Part shown: positions 22,226-35,600 of the stretch, in pieces | Position numbering within the stretch: the stretch's first letter is position 1 | Layout: each line of letters starts with the position of its first letter | Assembly: GCA_010645155.1 (NCBI GenBank) | Contig: CM021315.1 | Coordinates: 5,396,820-5,460,819, forward strand | Length of the DNA stretch: 64,000 nucleotides | Source: Tigriopus japonicus | Lineage: Eukaryota; Arthropoda; Copepoda; Harpacticoida; Harpacticidae | Reading direction: 5' to 3' | Position numbers and translations under genes: made by a program | Notes under the pieces: model-generated | The model's input: only the letters and a program-made list of their open reading frames with translations | Databases searched by the model: none | Told to the model about the DNA's origin: nothing

Positions 22226-22574
22226 GGTTCAATAGCTCGTTGATCTCGACCGTTCATAAATAATTTAGGTAAGGGAAAGACAACTATTAGTAATTACAAA
22301 ATGAAGGTAAACTTTGAGTCGTCATCACCCTCCATACTAAATTTTATTTTCAAGGGTGGGGGGCTAAATTTAATGTTAATTCGTCCAATTCTTTTTTTAC
22401 ATCTTTACATTACAAAAATATTTTGGTTCAAAGCTACGACAGGGCTTTTCTGTCAGAGTGTAATTGCTTTTTTTGCTAGCATTCCATTGGCTATCCAATA
22501 AATTTTCCGTCAATTTTTTACAGAGAGACTGAACAAGCAATGAATTTCTCACAAATGAAGTATCAGATTACACA

Positions 22575-22815
22575 AAATTCCATTGAAGGAGATGGTTATA
22601 TCGCATTTGCTTAACGTGCGACTGAGTTCCGCTCGGGATCATGGGTTCGATTCCAGGTCACCAACACACACAGGTCTAGTGGATACCCGCCTCGAACGGC
22701 ACCAAAGCGAAAAACAAAATGGGTCTTCCTGCTTCAATTCAATTAAAATGGTTTTTTTGTATAAATCTATATGTATCTAATGAGAACGACCTCTTGCAAT
22801 AAATATTGTTATTAA
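22575..22815 (+). mobile_element. Candidate tRNA-derived SINE
   Basis: GGGTTCGATTCC (about 22646-22657) is an RNA polymerase III B box. An A-box-like TGGTTATATCGC lies about 50 bases before it, the spacing of a tRNA promoter. The acceptor stem of a true tRNA is not formed, and an unrelated body and an AT-rich tail (TTGCAATAAATATTGTTATT) follow, as in a SINE. No second copy is present in the window to prove the borders. Confidence 0.45.
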
Positions 22816-22976
22816 ATTAGTTCCTAAACGAGATTGCGAATGAACCCGCAAGGTGTCTTTTATTCAAGATGACGATCGAGTGATCAAATGAAATTTGATG
22901 ACCAGGTTACCTGCTACAATCATTAGAAGTGATCGCCTCATCTGAAGCAAATAGAAAGAAAATGGACCTGAATTCG

Positions 22977-23496
22977 AGCGCAAATTCCTCGTGAAAAAGG
23001 ATTAAGAACCAACTTTCGCCCGTACCAAAACGGGGAGTTTCTTTACGCACATCCAATACACAACTTGAACAACAAAGAATATTTTACGATTCCATGAATT
23101 ATCAACAACAAAATAACGTTTTTTCCGAGCTCATATATCATCTGACTTGAACGTCTTATTAGTATCTTTGAACTTACAATTGAACCCATCCATCAATATT
23201 TAAGGTATTATCCTGAACTGAATTAACACATGCCAAACTTTGCATGAAATCAAGGTTGTTAAAGGTTGTGTCACCTTGCCATAATTTAAAGTTCTATAAA
23301 TGATGGCCCATTTTTTAATTTCTTTTATTGTATGGTTGTGTTTTTTAGTTCAGGATAATGAGGACAGGTAAGATATTCTTAAGTTGTTCAAGTTGTGTCA
23401 TGGACGAGTGCGATAAAACTCCCCGTTTTGATCCGGGTGAGAGTATGTGGGGAAAGTTGGTTCTTAATCCCTTTTCAAGAGGAATTTGCGTTCGGA
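22977..23496. repeat. Foldback element with ~120-bp arms
   Basis: The left arm from GCGCAAATTCCTCGTGAAAA through GGATTAAGAACCAACTTT, AAAACGGGGAGTTT and ACACAACTTGAACAAC (to about 23090) is matched in inverted order by about 23375-23496. About 285 bases separate the arms. It codes for nothing clear. No target duplication could be read. Confidence 0.75.
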
Positions 23497-24912
23497 TTAA
23501 GGTGCATAAAGGTAGAACAAAGAAAGAAGAAGTCCTCAGTGTCAAGAATTTGATCAAATGAAGAACAAATTAAGATGACTTTGAAACCTATCAGGTGGAC
23601 CTACTAGTAATGGATGGGCTCAATATTTTGATCTGCCTTTCGAGTCAGTCAGCCCAAATTGGTAATCTGACAGTCTAACCCGGATTACATGGGCCCTCTC
23701 AAAGTTTTTAGAATGAAATGCTCCCATCAAGATTGAATTGTGTGGATTTTTCATTCAATTTGATTGTTAATTCCTGGACAAGGGGATCTAAGAAGACCAA
23801 TCGAACCTTATCAAGCCTGTAGAGCCTATCCCTGCAATGATAAGACATGATCCTCTGGTCCTGAAGGACTCTTAGCCCCAGTCCTGCGTGGTCCTGACCT
23901 TCTTGAGCCCCAAGACTTGAAAAAATTTCAATCAAATCCACAATCAAGGATTTAATCCCCACGTTTTTCACTCATTTTGTCTCAAGGACGTTGTGGTTGC
24001 CTTTGTTCCTATTCCAATCCGGATCAGATGGTTGATCTGATCCAGAACCCTCAAAAGTGCCCTTCAATAGTTAAAGCCAACAACATCTCCGACTTGGACT
24101 CCATCTTGTTTCAAAATGAGACCATTCTTGTTCTTTCATTTTCCTATGGAAATGGTTCCTGCGTTGTGGAGGTGTTGAAGAGGATGGAAGATGAGTAACA
24201 CTCCAGATACCACCACAGATACTTCTGTAGAGCATTGTTTCACTGAAGTTGGACTAATGGGTGAAGCAAGATTCCATCTACGTATTTTCCTCATTCTTAT
24301 GAGGACTAAAATCCTTTGGAGAGTTGAATGTCAAAAGTTCATGAGACGAGTAAAAAGAGTGCTGGGACTTCTAAAATCAAGGTGAAGAACATCCAGTCCA
24401 CAAATATTAACACAAAAAGTTCAACTGAATTCTTTCAAGACACATGTTCAAAAGTTTTAGCCGTTAATAAGGAATAAATGACGTTGTGTCAAAATATAGC
24501 CTCGGCCTCATACCATTTTTTCAAAAATCGGAGTTCGTGTCCACCCCTTTCAGGGGTTCCTGGCTTTGCATGGAGCTCAAGCAATACAACATTGCTACTT
24601 CTAGTGTTATTAAACTCAAAACAGAAATGTATCGATAATACGGGCGGCGGTCTTTTTATTCTAAGTTTATCTGCTTCCCGGTAGATTCAAAATTTTTGTG
24701 GGGGAAGCTTGGAGAAAATCGATAACAAGCGCGAGAGTTCCGTCCCTTCAGCAATGTCAGCCTTCCTTTGAAGCCCTTTCCCGAACACATGGATGGCTCT
24801 CCTGCGCTCTTCTTCCCAAGTCCTGACAGACAGTGGATATGTTTCATTATGCAAGCAACAGCTGATTGTTGAAAATGTTACTTATTTGTGGGGACAATAT
24901 GTCTTGGTAATC

Positions 24913-27335
24913 ATGACATCGATATTTCGTGCCAAAATCAACCCACGTGCTTCCAAGGTTCCTCCTCAAATCAAAAATGGTTCCACCTCTTCACAGTCCT
25001 CTATCGTCATCAATGGTCAAGATATCGGACTCTTGGATCAGATTGAGACACAACGGGGTGAGAACCGGATCTTGTGTCAAAAGCTCCAAAGCAAGAGTGA
25101 AGCCTTGGTCATTCTCACCAAGGAATTGGACAAGACTAGGGCGGAATGTGAAGAGTATCGAATCCTGACCCAAGCTCTTCATGGCCGAGATGCTTCCAAA
25201 CAAATTGGAGGTCGAGGGATTGTAGCTCTCCGAACCAATTCCAATGATTTGTTTCGTGATCTAACGCTCACTAACCAGTTGGGCGAATTACGCGGGGAGA
25301 ACAAGCGGTTATTGGCCGAGCGTGACCACTTGAGGATGCTGGTCACGGAAAAGGAAGCGGATGTGAAGCTTTTGAGGGACGAGTTGGGTCAAGCTCGAAA
25401 TGATGTAAACCACCGTCAGAATCTAATTTCAGTCGAGGCTTCACGTCGAAGTCAAGATCTTGGGATGCTTGTTCGAAAACTAGAGCTCCTACAAATCAAG
25501 TATAATCGATTGAAACAAGATCTACAGGTTTGTTGATCTTCATTTATTGCATGAGCATTCCCTACATACTATTCTTCAAAAGTAAACCGAAACAATCCAT
25601 GCACGAGAGGTCAAATCTTCGTTTTTTGCTTTGAATATTAGAATTGAAAACTAAAGATGGGGTCAAAACATGCAATGTGTGCAGAAATTGGTGGTACTTC
25701 TTAAAAAGAAGGTCTTGAATTTCTGAACCATGAGTGAGGTTAAAATTAGTTGTTCGACTTAATCCTGTTTGTGTTGCGAACAAACTGGAACCTTTTTTTA
25801 GGATTCCTAATTTAAGATCTTCTGATTGTAAGACTTAGTATGCAAGTATTCAATGCTCAAATCTGTTTTGACTTACTCTACATTTGGAACACATGGTAAA
25901 GAAACATGCTCATAATTGCATTTTGCCATGAATTTTTTGATACAAATTTGTTGGTCTTTCATGATAATTCCTCTTTCCTCCTGAAAGAGCTTCAATTGAG
26001 ATCAACCGATTTTAGGGTCTTCTGGGCCAAGCTCCATAAAAAAATTGCAATAATCTTTGATATCAGCTTCTTTGTTACTATATGGCTGATTTGAAGACTG
26101 TGCTCCGCATTTAAAATCATAAGGTCCAGTGAGATGAAAACATTCCGAATGTTTTATAACAATGAAAGGTTTTCATTTGGCCAGATTGGAATAGAGAAAC
26201 ACTTAGATCATAAATTCCTGAACACCCTGTTTCTACAATTGGCAATTATTTTCATTCATGATGTATGTAAATGAACGCCCCCAACTTGGGGTATCATTGA
26301 GGAGGAAAGAGAGTCAGTCTATCTTTCCCCTCTTTCGATCACTCCCCCTCTCCATCTCATTTTTTTTCTTTCCTCCATTACAAGTCTCTCCTGGACGAAA
26401 AAGAAGATTTGGTTCAAGAACGAGATGCTTACAAATGCAAAGTCCATCGCCTCAACCACGCCATGAGTGCCCTGCTCAAATCGGATGGTTACAAGACAAT
26501 CGATCTCGATTGGTTGCTCTCCGAGAACCAATTCCTAAGAGAGAGTTTGGCACACGTGCAAGAAGAAAAGCAATTGGCCAACGATATGGGGAGAAAATAC
26601 AAATGCGCTTTGGAGAACTCGAGGCATCGACCGAAACATCCACCCACCAAATCTGGTCAAGACGAGGAGACTCAAAAGCTTAATGACCAAATTGTGGCTC
26701 TTCTGGGCAAAACCTCATTTCCTTGTCCGGTGGAACTGAACCTAAGCTCGACGGACTCTCTTCAAGAGCTCTCTTTGTCACTTTTGGAAACCTTAAACGA
26801 TCGAATGCTTCAGTTGAAACACCAACGAAGAGCAAACAAACATATCATGGCCAGATTAGAGGAGTTTGAAAACAAAATGCGCAATGATGAACAGGGGCAA
26901 CTCATTATGCACCCAAGTCAGTATTTGATGAAAGGCTACTCATCGGCCAATGTGGATGAGGAACCACTTCATGATGAGGTTGATTCAGCCCTTGACGATC
27001 TTGATGCTCGCATTGTGGCTTGTGATCTCTCACGCCAATCCTCAGTTGAATCTTCCGTTAATCAATCTCCTGATGTTTCGGACCTGTACAAACGGTTCCA
27101 GGCAATCAATTTGGAACGAGGAGATCAAAATGGCACAGATAATCCACCAGACCTCATTGCTGAAGGCATTCCTCGAGCCAATTTTCCTCAGAACCAGGCC
27201 CCTTCTCCAATTCCAATTGATCCTGAGACGGCAGAGGCCAATGAAATATTGATGGAGGATCCAATTGTTCTTCCAGATCATCTTCAGAGCTTGGTGGATC
27301 AAGCTATGCGTGACCTGGAGGAACATGATGAATGA
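24913..27335 (+). CDS. CCDC149: CCDC149-like coiled-coil protein
   Basis: Two exons, 24913-25527 and 26385-27335, join in phase 0 across an 857-bp intron and give about 521 residues, near the vertebrate length. The first exon is a long coiled coil (KLQSKSEALVILTKELDKTR, then GELRGENKRLLAERDHLRML). The second holds the family hallmarks: LVQERDAYKCKVHRLNHAMS, the LDWLLSENQFLRESLAHVQEEK block, and LSLLETLNDRMLQLKHQRRANK. These line up with the conserved MENRYLQERLKQL and LLETIHEKN..QHQRQTNK blocks of CCDC149. The acidic C-terminus is unlike known ones. Its function is poorly known. The start is chosen at the ATG beginning MTSIFRAK; an in-frame ATG at 24793 would add 40 residues. An AATAAA lies at 27576-27581. 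Confidence 0.85.
25528..26384 (+). other. CCDC149 intron
   Basis: Donor CAG|GTTTGT, acceptor TTACAAG|TCT after a pyrimidine tract. Nothing is recognised inside. Confidence 0.75.
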
Positions 27336-27863
27336 AAAAGAAGTGTTTTATTTGTTTCGACATTGTTATCTCCGTTAATACAAAGTGCTAAAAAAGGTCG
27401 TTTGGTCTAGATTAGTGTTTAATGGAGCACATTTATTATCATTGAGAGGGAGATGGCATGTTAAAATTTGGACGTCATACTCTGAAAGATGTGGGAGGAA
27501 TTAAAGACATCGAGTTGCAAGTTAAGTTTGGTGTCAGACCGTGGAATACCATCGAGATGTTCTTGGCACGCATTTAATAAAAAAACAAAACCGGTAAATT
27601 AATAACATTGCTTGTAACCGCATCACTCCTTCAAGCCTCGGAGTTAGTCGAATTAAATCTTTGGTCAAGCAAATTAGAATCCCTCTCTGAAATTGAGATA
27701 ATTCTAGTACTAGAAAGCATCTACAAAAGCATTCCAGGATTAGATTCTTCTTCGTTATGAGTGTTGATTTCGGCCTAGTAATGTTTGAGTGGTAATAATA
27801 CATAACACGACTGTTTCATTTAGGAATCGAAAGAAAGATCGGTCGGTCCTTGAATCCAAGACC

Positions 27864-29141
27864 TCATCTAAGAGTGACTCGATGTCCAGTCATTTCTTGA
27901 ACAACACTCGGAATGTTTTCGACCATTCTCAGCACCTCGTTGGTAAGTCGGGCAGGTCCCAAACTGTCATTGTCGTTGGGATTGGCCACCATTTTGACTT
28001 TATTCACTTGAGAGAGAGGGGCTGCCACTTCAGCAGTAATCGCAGGGAGCGCCTCCAACCAGAGGGAGACCTTGGCAGCTTTTTGATACTCTTTCCAGGC
28101 ATCGGCCTTCATGGCCATTTCTTCTGCCTTGGCCTTAGCTTTGGACTCCAGTGCAAAGGCGTCGGCTTCACCCTTCAATCCGATGGCTTCCGCTTGACCA
28201 GCAGCTTCCAAAAGTGTTCGTTGGTGATTGGCATGAGCTATGATCTCAAGCCTCATTTTTTCGGCATCGGCTGGCTTTTTGATCTTGGAATCGAGTTCAC
28301 AATACCTTCGGGACACTTCTTGTTCCGCCACTTCAATCAGTTTCATGCGTTCGATGACGTCCACCGTTTTGGCCTCCTCTTGAATGCGTTGCTTGACCTT
28401 GGATTCCTGAAGCGTAAAGGCCATCTCGGCTTCTGCGCGTGCCATTTCGACTTCAGTGTCGTAAATGGCTTTCTTTAACTCGAAATCTCGTTTGAACCTT
28501 TCGATCTCAGCGTCATTAATGAGTTTGGAGGCTAGGCGTTGCTCTTCGGCAATGGCAGTTTCAATTTGCGAGTCTTTATTGGCTTCAGCCTCGCCAATAC
28601 GGGCATCTCTTTGAATTTCTGAGGTTCGAGCCATCCCCAAGGAAACCATGTATTGGTCTTCATCCTTGACGTCCTTCAAAGTGTAAGAAATGACCTGAAT
28701 GCCCATATTGAAGAGATCTGTAGAGGCAATGTCGAACACTTGCTGAGAGAACTTTTTCCGATCCCTGAAGATCTCATCGACCGTCATGGCTCCCATGATG
28801 GCTCGTTGGTGTCCTTCAAGGGTAACCATGGCTATCTCCTCAATCTCTGAATCGCTTTTGTCGATAAATTGCTCGATGGCAGCTCGCAGCATTTCTTCAT
28901 TACTACTTGTGATCTTGACTTGAGCAATTCCAGTCACGGATAAGGGCACACCTTGCATTGTGTACACCTTGGGTGACGACACTTTCAAAGTCATTATGTT
29001 TAATGACAGTCTCTGGACCTTTTGAACACATGGAATGACGAACGCCCATCCTCCTACCACAATCAAAGGCTGGCTGTGAAGGCACCCTGATACAACGATG
29101 GCCTCGTTTGGTCCTCCGGTGATGAATCCCATTCGACACAT
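27864..29141 (-). CDS. FLOT1: Flotillin-1-like protein, single exon
   Basis: It is a membrane microdomain scaffold of the SPFH/PHB family. It begins [16 protein letters not shown], as in flotillin-1 (with MCR before it if the ATG at 29141 is used), and keeps the Cys of the FVIPCVQ motif, which is palmitoylated in flotillins. The SPFH domain covers roughly residues 1-180 ([43 protein letters not shown]). A helical part with Glu-Ala repeats follows ([31 protein letters not shown]). The C-terminus has [19 protein letters not shown]. The length of 422-425 aa matches the family. The whole gene is one open frame with no intron. It is convergent with CCDC149 and divergent from MKS1. Confidence 0.95.
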   Translation of the reverse strand: MCRMGFITGGPNEAIVVSGCLHSQPLIVVGGWAFVIPCVQKVQRLSLNIMTLKVSSPKVYTMQGVPLSVTGIAQVKITSSNEEMLRAAIEQFIDKSDSEIEEIAMVTLEGHQRAIMGAMTVDEIFRDRKKFSQQVFDIASTDLFNMGIQVISYTLKDVKDEDQYMVSLGMARTSEIQRDARIGEAEANKDSQIETAIAEEQRLASKLINDAEIERFKRDFELKKAIYDTEVEMARAEAEMAFTLQESKVKQRIQEEAKTVDVIERMKLIEVAEQEVSRRYCELDSKIKKPADAEKMRLEIIAHANHQRTLLEAAGQAEAIGLKGEADAFALESKAKAKAEEMAMKADAWKEYQKAAKVSLWLEALPAITAEVAAPLSQVNKVKMVANPNDNDSLGPARLTNEVLRMVENIPSVVQEMTGHRVTLR

Positions 29142-30508
29142 CTTGATCTTTTCGCACTCACAATTACTCAAATTCTAATCAGTCGTGTTCCACTCATGTT
29201 GTTTATGTGTTAAGTCACCATTGGGGTAGTGCTGTGAAAGACTATTTCTGTTGTACCAATTTGGAACTCAAACACATCAGTACAGCAGCTTTTGGCCCAT
29301 CAGCTTACTTACCGTAGGCTCACTTTCTCTTCTCTCGTTCCATTTGGTCCAAGCGAATCATTTGGAACTCTGACTGCTATAACGCCGCGCCTGCCCCTTT
29401 TCCGTTCCAAACTGCACTCTGTACCACAGCCAGAACCAGATCATCAGCTACACACCTAAAAAAGAGTCGTTATCATAACTCGCCATCGGTCCCACGAAAG
29501 GCAAGTGTGTAGTCTTTGTTCCAATTTGTGAACGATCTGCTGGTTGTGACGTCACAACGTCTCATTGCATTCGTTACTCATAGAAAGCCCATAGAGGAAT
29601 GGATGGAGGCAGCATGAATCTGGATCGCTTTTGGTGGAAGATTTGAGCGCGGGGAAGAAGTGACTTTCCTTTGCTCATGGGAGGTCTCAGTTCCAATGGA
29701 ACTGATCATTAGATAGTAAGAAAAAGAAAATGACGCTGATACCGATTAAATTGGGGCGCCCAGGCTCTTCAACGATCGATATTTCATAAGAATTACATGC
29801 ACTAAACTGACTTGTAATTCCCACTTGGAAATGCCTTGTTCTGCTTATATAATATCTACCGGGTGATCACAAATCAAAGGAACACAACCATTTCAACTAG
29901 GACTGAGGATGGAAATGATAAACTGAGTTCAGCTTGACCGCATATCAAATGTATAATGATTCATTTGAAAATCTGAAAAGGCATTTCAGCCTTAGCTGAT
30001 TATTAGTATCTGATTTTTTTCATTCGCTCAAATATTGGGTACGATAGAATTCAAGATAAAGTCAAGTGAATAAAAGCATAAGTATGTTAAAATTGTTATT
30101 TACTCCATCTTTTTGATGTTCAACCATTTCTTTGTTACTTCAAATGTTTACAGTATGATTCAGAGGAATTGTTTAGTGTTCCCTTCCTTTGATTCACCTT
30201 TCAAGACACAACAATTTTCTTTTGGAACTAAACGTTATTCTGATAGTGAGGTTACTCTAAAAAAAACTTATTTTTTTATTCTTATTTTTTATTTCTTATT
30301 TTTTAACTCTCACATTAACATGGTGCCAAAAGGTTTTCAGGTGTTTCCAGTTGATACTTCATATGTTCACGATTCTCAATGAACCTTTCCGATCTGCCAA
30401 AAATACCTTCTTTCATCTTGATGACAGAGCTCCAGGTATAGCAGGCTTTCCAAATTCCTCAAAACAACATCAAGCAATTCTAGAATTACAACAAGACATT
30501 CTTTTATC
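29142..30508. other. Divergent intergenic region between flotillin and MKS1
   Basis: It should hold the promoters of both genes. A TTTTTTAG acceptor-like site on the minus strand near 29456 might end a 5' UTR intron of flotillin. I find no TATA box I would trust and no repeat copy from elsewhere in the window. Confidence 0.4.
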
Positions 30509-32447
30509 ATGGAAAGTTATTTGCGGGACGACTTGGAACCCGCAGGGGAAGATTTTTTCGTCGGCACCTATCGAACCCGCGACAACATAGCTAATCTAAA
30601 AGTTAGATTTCGCGTGCGTCAAGTAACCAGTTCGTCCATCTCTTCAATTCTAAGTCCCTTGGGATCTAGACGAGATTCTAAAGAAGCAGAATCCGACTCG
30701 GAATCAGGGTCCACTGAAAGTGGCAGTAATTCATCTCAAATCCTGGATGAGGTGGTCGTGGGATGGCAAGAGAAATTGTTTAGTGCCGCTGAATATCGGT
30801 TTTATAGCGGAAAAAAGGAATCCGATTTTGATCGAGACGCTTTGAGAAAGAAGTTCTTTCATCTGGTTCAAAACAAAATGTCCGATGGGAAGAAGAATGC
30901 CTCTCAGAAGCTGCCAAAACATAAAATCTATACCACATCTGATGGGGAACTCGTTCCATTTTATGACGACGATGCTGAAGAAATCTCCGAGAATGCTACG
31001 GTAATCTACTACACAACAATATTACAATTGTTTAAAATGACTTCTTAATTTGGTTTCAATTTTTAGGCCATTAATTATCAACCACTTACAACTGATCCAG
31101 ATGAGGTTGCTTCGGATTTAGCAAAGGTGGTTTCCGATGGGCTTCGAAGGCGAAGATATTTAATCTCTGGTCGTCCAAGTCGATCAGCCGTGGCCGATAA
31201 ATCGACCATTCCAACCTCTAATATAGTCGTGGAAAAACCGAGTCGCGAAGCTCAAATTCGGAACCGTGGTTTTTCAGATCATTCCCAGTTGATGTTGGTT
31301 CGATTCGATGTGACGACTGGCCATGGAAGTGCAGAAGTGAACAAGGAAGGAACATACTTCGATCTTTGTGTGATTAAGTACAGCTCGAACGGTGTTTTGG
31401 AAATTGCGCCAGATTTTTCGCGAGACAGGCGACCTTATAGAGTCGAGGTCAGTGTCAAGACTTCTGTATCTATTTTAAAATCATACACATTAATTTGAAT
31501 TCTTGTTTCAGATGGAAGTCAGGGGTGAGAAAGTGATATATGAATATTGGATCGAAAACGCGTCCACCAACATGTCCTACGAGGATCAGATTGGCGAGTA
31601 TCAGATGCTCGGAAATTTTTTTGCCAGCCAGATTCAACCTCTCCTCAAAGATGTTGGAGATGTGTTCGAAATTCCCCCGGAGAAATGTTTCCGTCTCGTT
31701 CTTAACGGGGAAATTGTCAGTGCCGAAAATTTCGAGTACGATGGTCTATTCATTCACTATTTTGTAGAACTTCCCCCCGGATGGTCTGCAACAGATGAGT
31801 CTCAACTCTTCGGATTGACCCACACTAGTCAAACCACACCTGACCCCGAAACCAACCTCGACACAGCTCACTTTTCGCACACTTTCGAGATCGACCTTTA
31901 CTTTGATATCAATCGATTCGACATCTACAAAGAATCTTTGCCCAATTGGCCTCAAATCTTCGTGGAAGTCATTTCGATTGATTCATGGTCTCGTGTTCGG
32001 ACTGAAGGATATGGATCGATGGCGTTACCGTTCATGGCTGGTTCCTATGACCTCAAGGTTGATACCTGGAGACCCATTTTGCCCAACTTATCCAACGACC
32101 TGAAACGGTATTTCATCGGCGGGACCCCAGAACTTGAAGACTTGTCTTACGCCGGAGTTCCCAGTGATCTGGACGGACCCATCTTGAGTCGTTTTGGACT
32201 ACGAACGGTTTCAACTGGACGAGTTCGTTTGAGATTGAATCTGATACACCAAGCTAAAGCTTTCCTAAATGAGAAGAATCGAAACCCGAGGATTTCCCTA
32301 TTTGATCGACTAAGTTCGGCGAGCTTGTTCAATAGTGTTCAAGCCGTGCTTGAGGCCTTTCATCAAGCTCGATCTCGATTCCAAAAGGTCACTGAAGGCT
32401 ACGATGTGGAGACTTTGAGGAGTAAGCTTGACATTGATTCGAAATGA
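30509..32447 (+). CDS. MKS1: MKS1, B9-domain protein of the ciliary transition zone
   Basis: Three exons (30509-31000, 31067-31447, 31512-32447) join in phase 0 across 66- and 64-bp introns, giving about 602 aa (human 559). MKS1 works with B9D1 and B9D2 in the transition zone complex that gates the cilium. The B9 domain fills the third exon: HTFEIDLYFDINRFDIYKES, PQIFVEVISIDSWSRVRTEG, YGSMALPFMAGSY and WRPILPNL. The family-typical block FFIGG-like RYFIGGTPELEDLSYAGVPS and RFGLRTVSTGRVRLRL follow, and the end VQAVLEAFHQARSRFQ matches the known C-terminus. The N-terminal part has a Ser/Glu-rich insert (about residues 50-75). The finding implies that the organism builds motile or sensory cilia. 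Confidence 0.95.
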
Positions 32448-32476
32448 TTGTTTCCTTACATTTTTTGGTTCTATCA

Positions 32477-32482
32477 TTTATT
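32477..32482 (-). promoter_or_regulatory. Likely CUL4 poly-A signal in the MKS1/CUL4 gap
   Basis: AATAAA on the minus strand lies about 190 bases after the CUL4 stop and only 30 bases beyond the MKS1 stop on the other strand. If it is used, CUL4 mRNA ends at or within the MKS1 3' UTR. Confidence 0.5.
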
Positions 32483-32669
32483 CTCTTACCAACAAGTTGT
32501 AACTTTTGTGAAAGAAGTCATCATATTTTTTGTCCAATTTGACTGGAGTGTGTTTAAATGATGAGGGGGTGGAGGAGGGGTTGTCTGATGCATGAAATAC
32601 CTGTCATCTCGAGAAGGGAGGGTACCTTCTGATGTTTTTTCACGATTCTTAGTGGATTCGTCGGTATTT

Positions 32670-35600
32670 CTAAGCAACATAGTTGTATTGATTGGCGTTG
32701 TCCTTGTCCCGTTCCATGTAATCCCGATCAATGAGAGATTCGATCCGTTTCTTTAAGTCTGCGGGTTTCACGGGAAACTTCAACTGCTGGAACAATTCAT
32801 TGATGAGCATGGTATGGCTTAAGGATTTTCTCATCTTCATGATCCGCACAATTGCCGCATCGATCTGGTGTTGTCGATCCTGGAAAACGCGCTCCTCCGT
32901 GGCCTTTTGTTCGCCTTCGGTTTCTTTCATCTGAACTTGATTGATTTTGATGTGGTACAACTGATGGGTGAACTCCTTGTTGAACAAGAACTTATCGGTG
33001 GCCTCCACTTCTTTTCCTCTGGGTAACTTGTGTAAAACCCGAGCTTTGCCACACGCTAAAGACTGAAGGGTGCGTTTCAATTCACTCTCTTCGATGTTGG
33101 TGATCACTTTGAGCTCGGCATAACCCAGTTCGTCCGTGCTATTGAAGGCCATGAGACATAGAGACTGGAATAACGAGACTTTCAGCTCCTTGGGTCCGGT
33201 TTTGAATTGAGCCTTCAATACACAGTGCCCGAGATTGGGCTGCCATTGAAGCTTGCGGCCGGAGTACTTGCCGTGGTAGAACTTTTGGAAGATCTCCTGA
33301 TATTTGGCCATCTCGGGCGGGATATTCACTTCCATGGGCTGATAAGTGGGCCAATAAGCCATGCTGAGGACGTTGACAGTGAGATCGAGCTTGTACTCGC
33401 CTTTGACCAAGTTGTCCGTGTAGTTTTTGAAGCTGACGTTGATGTCCTTACTGAGTTCCATGTCCTTGAACATGCCTTCCAGTTTGGAAGTGAATCCGGC
33501 ACCGCACTCGGCCTTGAGCTTGGACAACATTGACTTTTCACAATCCACACTCGCCGATTTCCCGACCAGAAGTCGCTTGGCTAAGTCTTTCTTATAGAAT
33601 GCCTCAAACACGTCCTTGCCATGAATGAACCTAAAACAGTAAACAAGAAATATTGGTCTCGACTTGTGCACTTTGCAATTACATTTCAGCAAGAGTTGTG
33701 AATTCTTTTTAAAAAAAATCATCCACAGATGTAACTTCTTGGCGAACTTTTTCAGTTTGATTGAAAGGTCGATGTGAGAAATCAAATCTTTTATGTTCGT
33801 CACGTCCAAGTAACAGATTGGGTACTACTGTCCTGATTGCTTTTGTTCTATATGAAGACACTCATGCATTTTCTGTACTAAATTTTAGGATTTAGTCGGA
33901 GCAAATCAACAATGTTCACGGGGCCAAATCATGTCAAAAATAATGAATTTGAAATTCAAGGCAAGTGAGACATCGTTAGGGGTGCAGATTTCTGGCAATT
34001 AACCAAAAATGGCAAATAAAAGCGTCCAAATTGGCAAATAAAATGGCAAAGAGACACGAAAATTTACCAAAATATAGCAAAACTGGCCACTAAATTTGGA
34101 GAATGAGCATTATGTTTCACCAAGAATAAAGTGGAATGCAAAGATATGAACATTTCAGAGAAATTATTTTTATTCCGTTAATTAATCAATATATCCTCTA
34201 AGCAAAACATTTTGGGCAAAAATTTTTTCCCCCCTATTTTTGAACAAAAACGACAATTTTAGCATTAATTTGCCCAAAACGACAAATTTTGCATTTAATT
34301 AACCAAAAACTGACAAAATTTGAATTTAGTTGCCAAAAAATGGCAAATAAATTTTGAATGCTAACAAATAGCAAATAAACATGTTTTTGGGCATAAAATC
34401 TTATTTGCCTGAAATATACACCCTTAGCCATCATCAACCGAAAATCAACAAATGTCTCTACGGATTGTGTGTGCACTTACATCAAAACCGTCTACAGTTC
34501 TTAAATTTAAAATGATCAAAGCTTCATGGAATGCTAAATAAACTCAATGCATTTACACATTCACTAATTTTGATGTTTAAACAGATTTTACTAATCTAAA
34601 ATAACACTTTAAGAAATGTCCAAATAGAAATATTGTCTAAGGGAATTTGTTACTAACCTGAAAATGACCATGATCTTGTCCAGAATTCGTTCCATCTCCT
34701 CTTCCGTGGCCTCTTTATTGCCGGCTCGCAGTTTGGTGTCCACAAACTTGGCAATGAGTTCGGCTGGCTTGTTCTGTCGTCGATTAATAAAAGACTCAAA
34801 GGACTCTTTCATGGACACAATAAACGGCTCGTTTCCCATAAAACACTCGGCCATGATGATGTCCAGTTTCTCCTTAAAATCCAGGAGATCCTGCACTAGG
34901 CTCTTGTCTTTCTCCGGGTTGATCACAATCTCGGCGCCCCGCTTCTTGACGTATTCACAAATCTTGGTCTTCAACTCGGCGGGGCCGCCTTTGACGCGAC
35001 CTAAGAGGGCGTACATCAATTTCAGTTCATTCTTACGATTCTCATCGAGCAGCATGTCCAGGCCTTTGGTCAGGATGCTCTGGAGGTGCTCAGAAATGAG
35101 TTGCTTCTCGACCGTGTGCACCAATTGCCACTTGGACGACCCGTCCAGATAATGCAACAACCGCTCGTTCTCTTCCTTGAGACGCTTCTCCACATGGCAG
35201 AGGTATTCGGGCACATCCCGCTCATCAATCAGACGCTGACCTTCGGCGGCGTAGAGCTTTTCCGTGGACACGAGGAACTTCTTCTCAAAGGCCTCCTTGT
35301 AGATCTGCAAGTCCGACAACATGCGCAACAGGTTCTTGAGCAAACTTCGATCGACCTGATCGCCGTGTCTTTCCTGCTCAATCAACATGAGGATACCATC
35401 CACCGTGCGGGTTTGGACCAATTGATGAGTCAGAATACATCGTCGGAACAGATCCAGGCCCATTTCCCAAATCGAAAGCACGGTGGCGTGTTGGAGCACA
35501 TAGGTTCGATCCAGGAACAGAAAGATGCTCCGGACCATGATCATTTGACGGCAATGCGAGCTCCAGCATTCGTTCATTTTCTTCATGAAGATGAGCTTGT

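Larger units (their letters stand above)
22226..24912. other. Gene-free stretch between the receptor and CCDC149
   Basis: It contains a tRNA-derived SINE candidate (about 22575-22815) and a foldback repeat (22977-23496). Open frames at 23977-24385 are short and show no recognisable domain. Nothing else is seen. Confidence 0.55.

Noticed and set aside
27789..28478. 229-codon plus-strand frame
   Set aside because: It is the antisense shadow of the flotillin gene.
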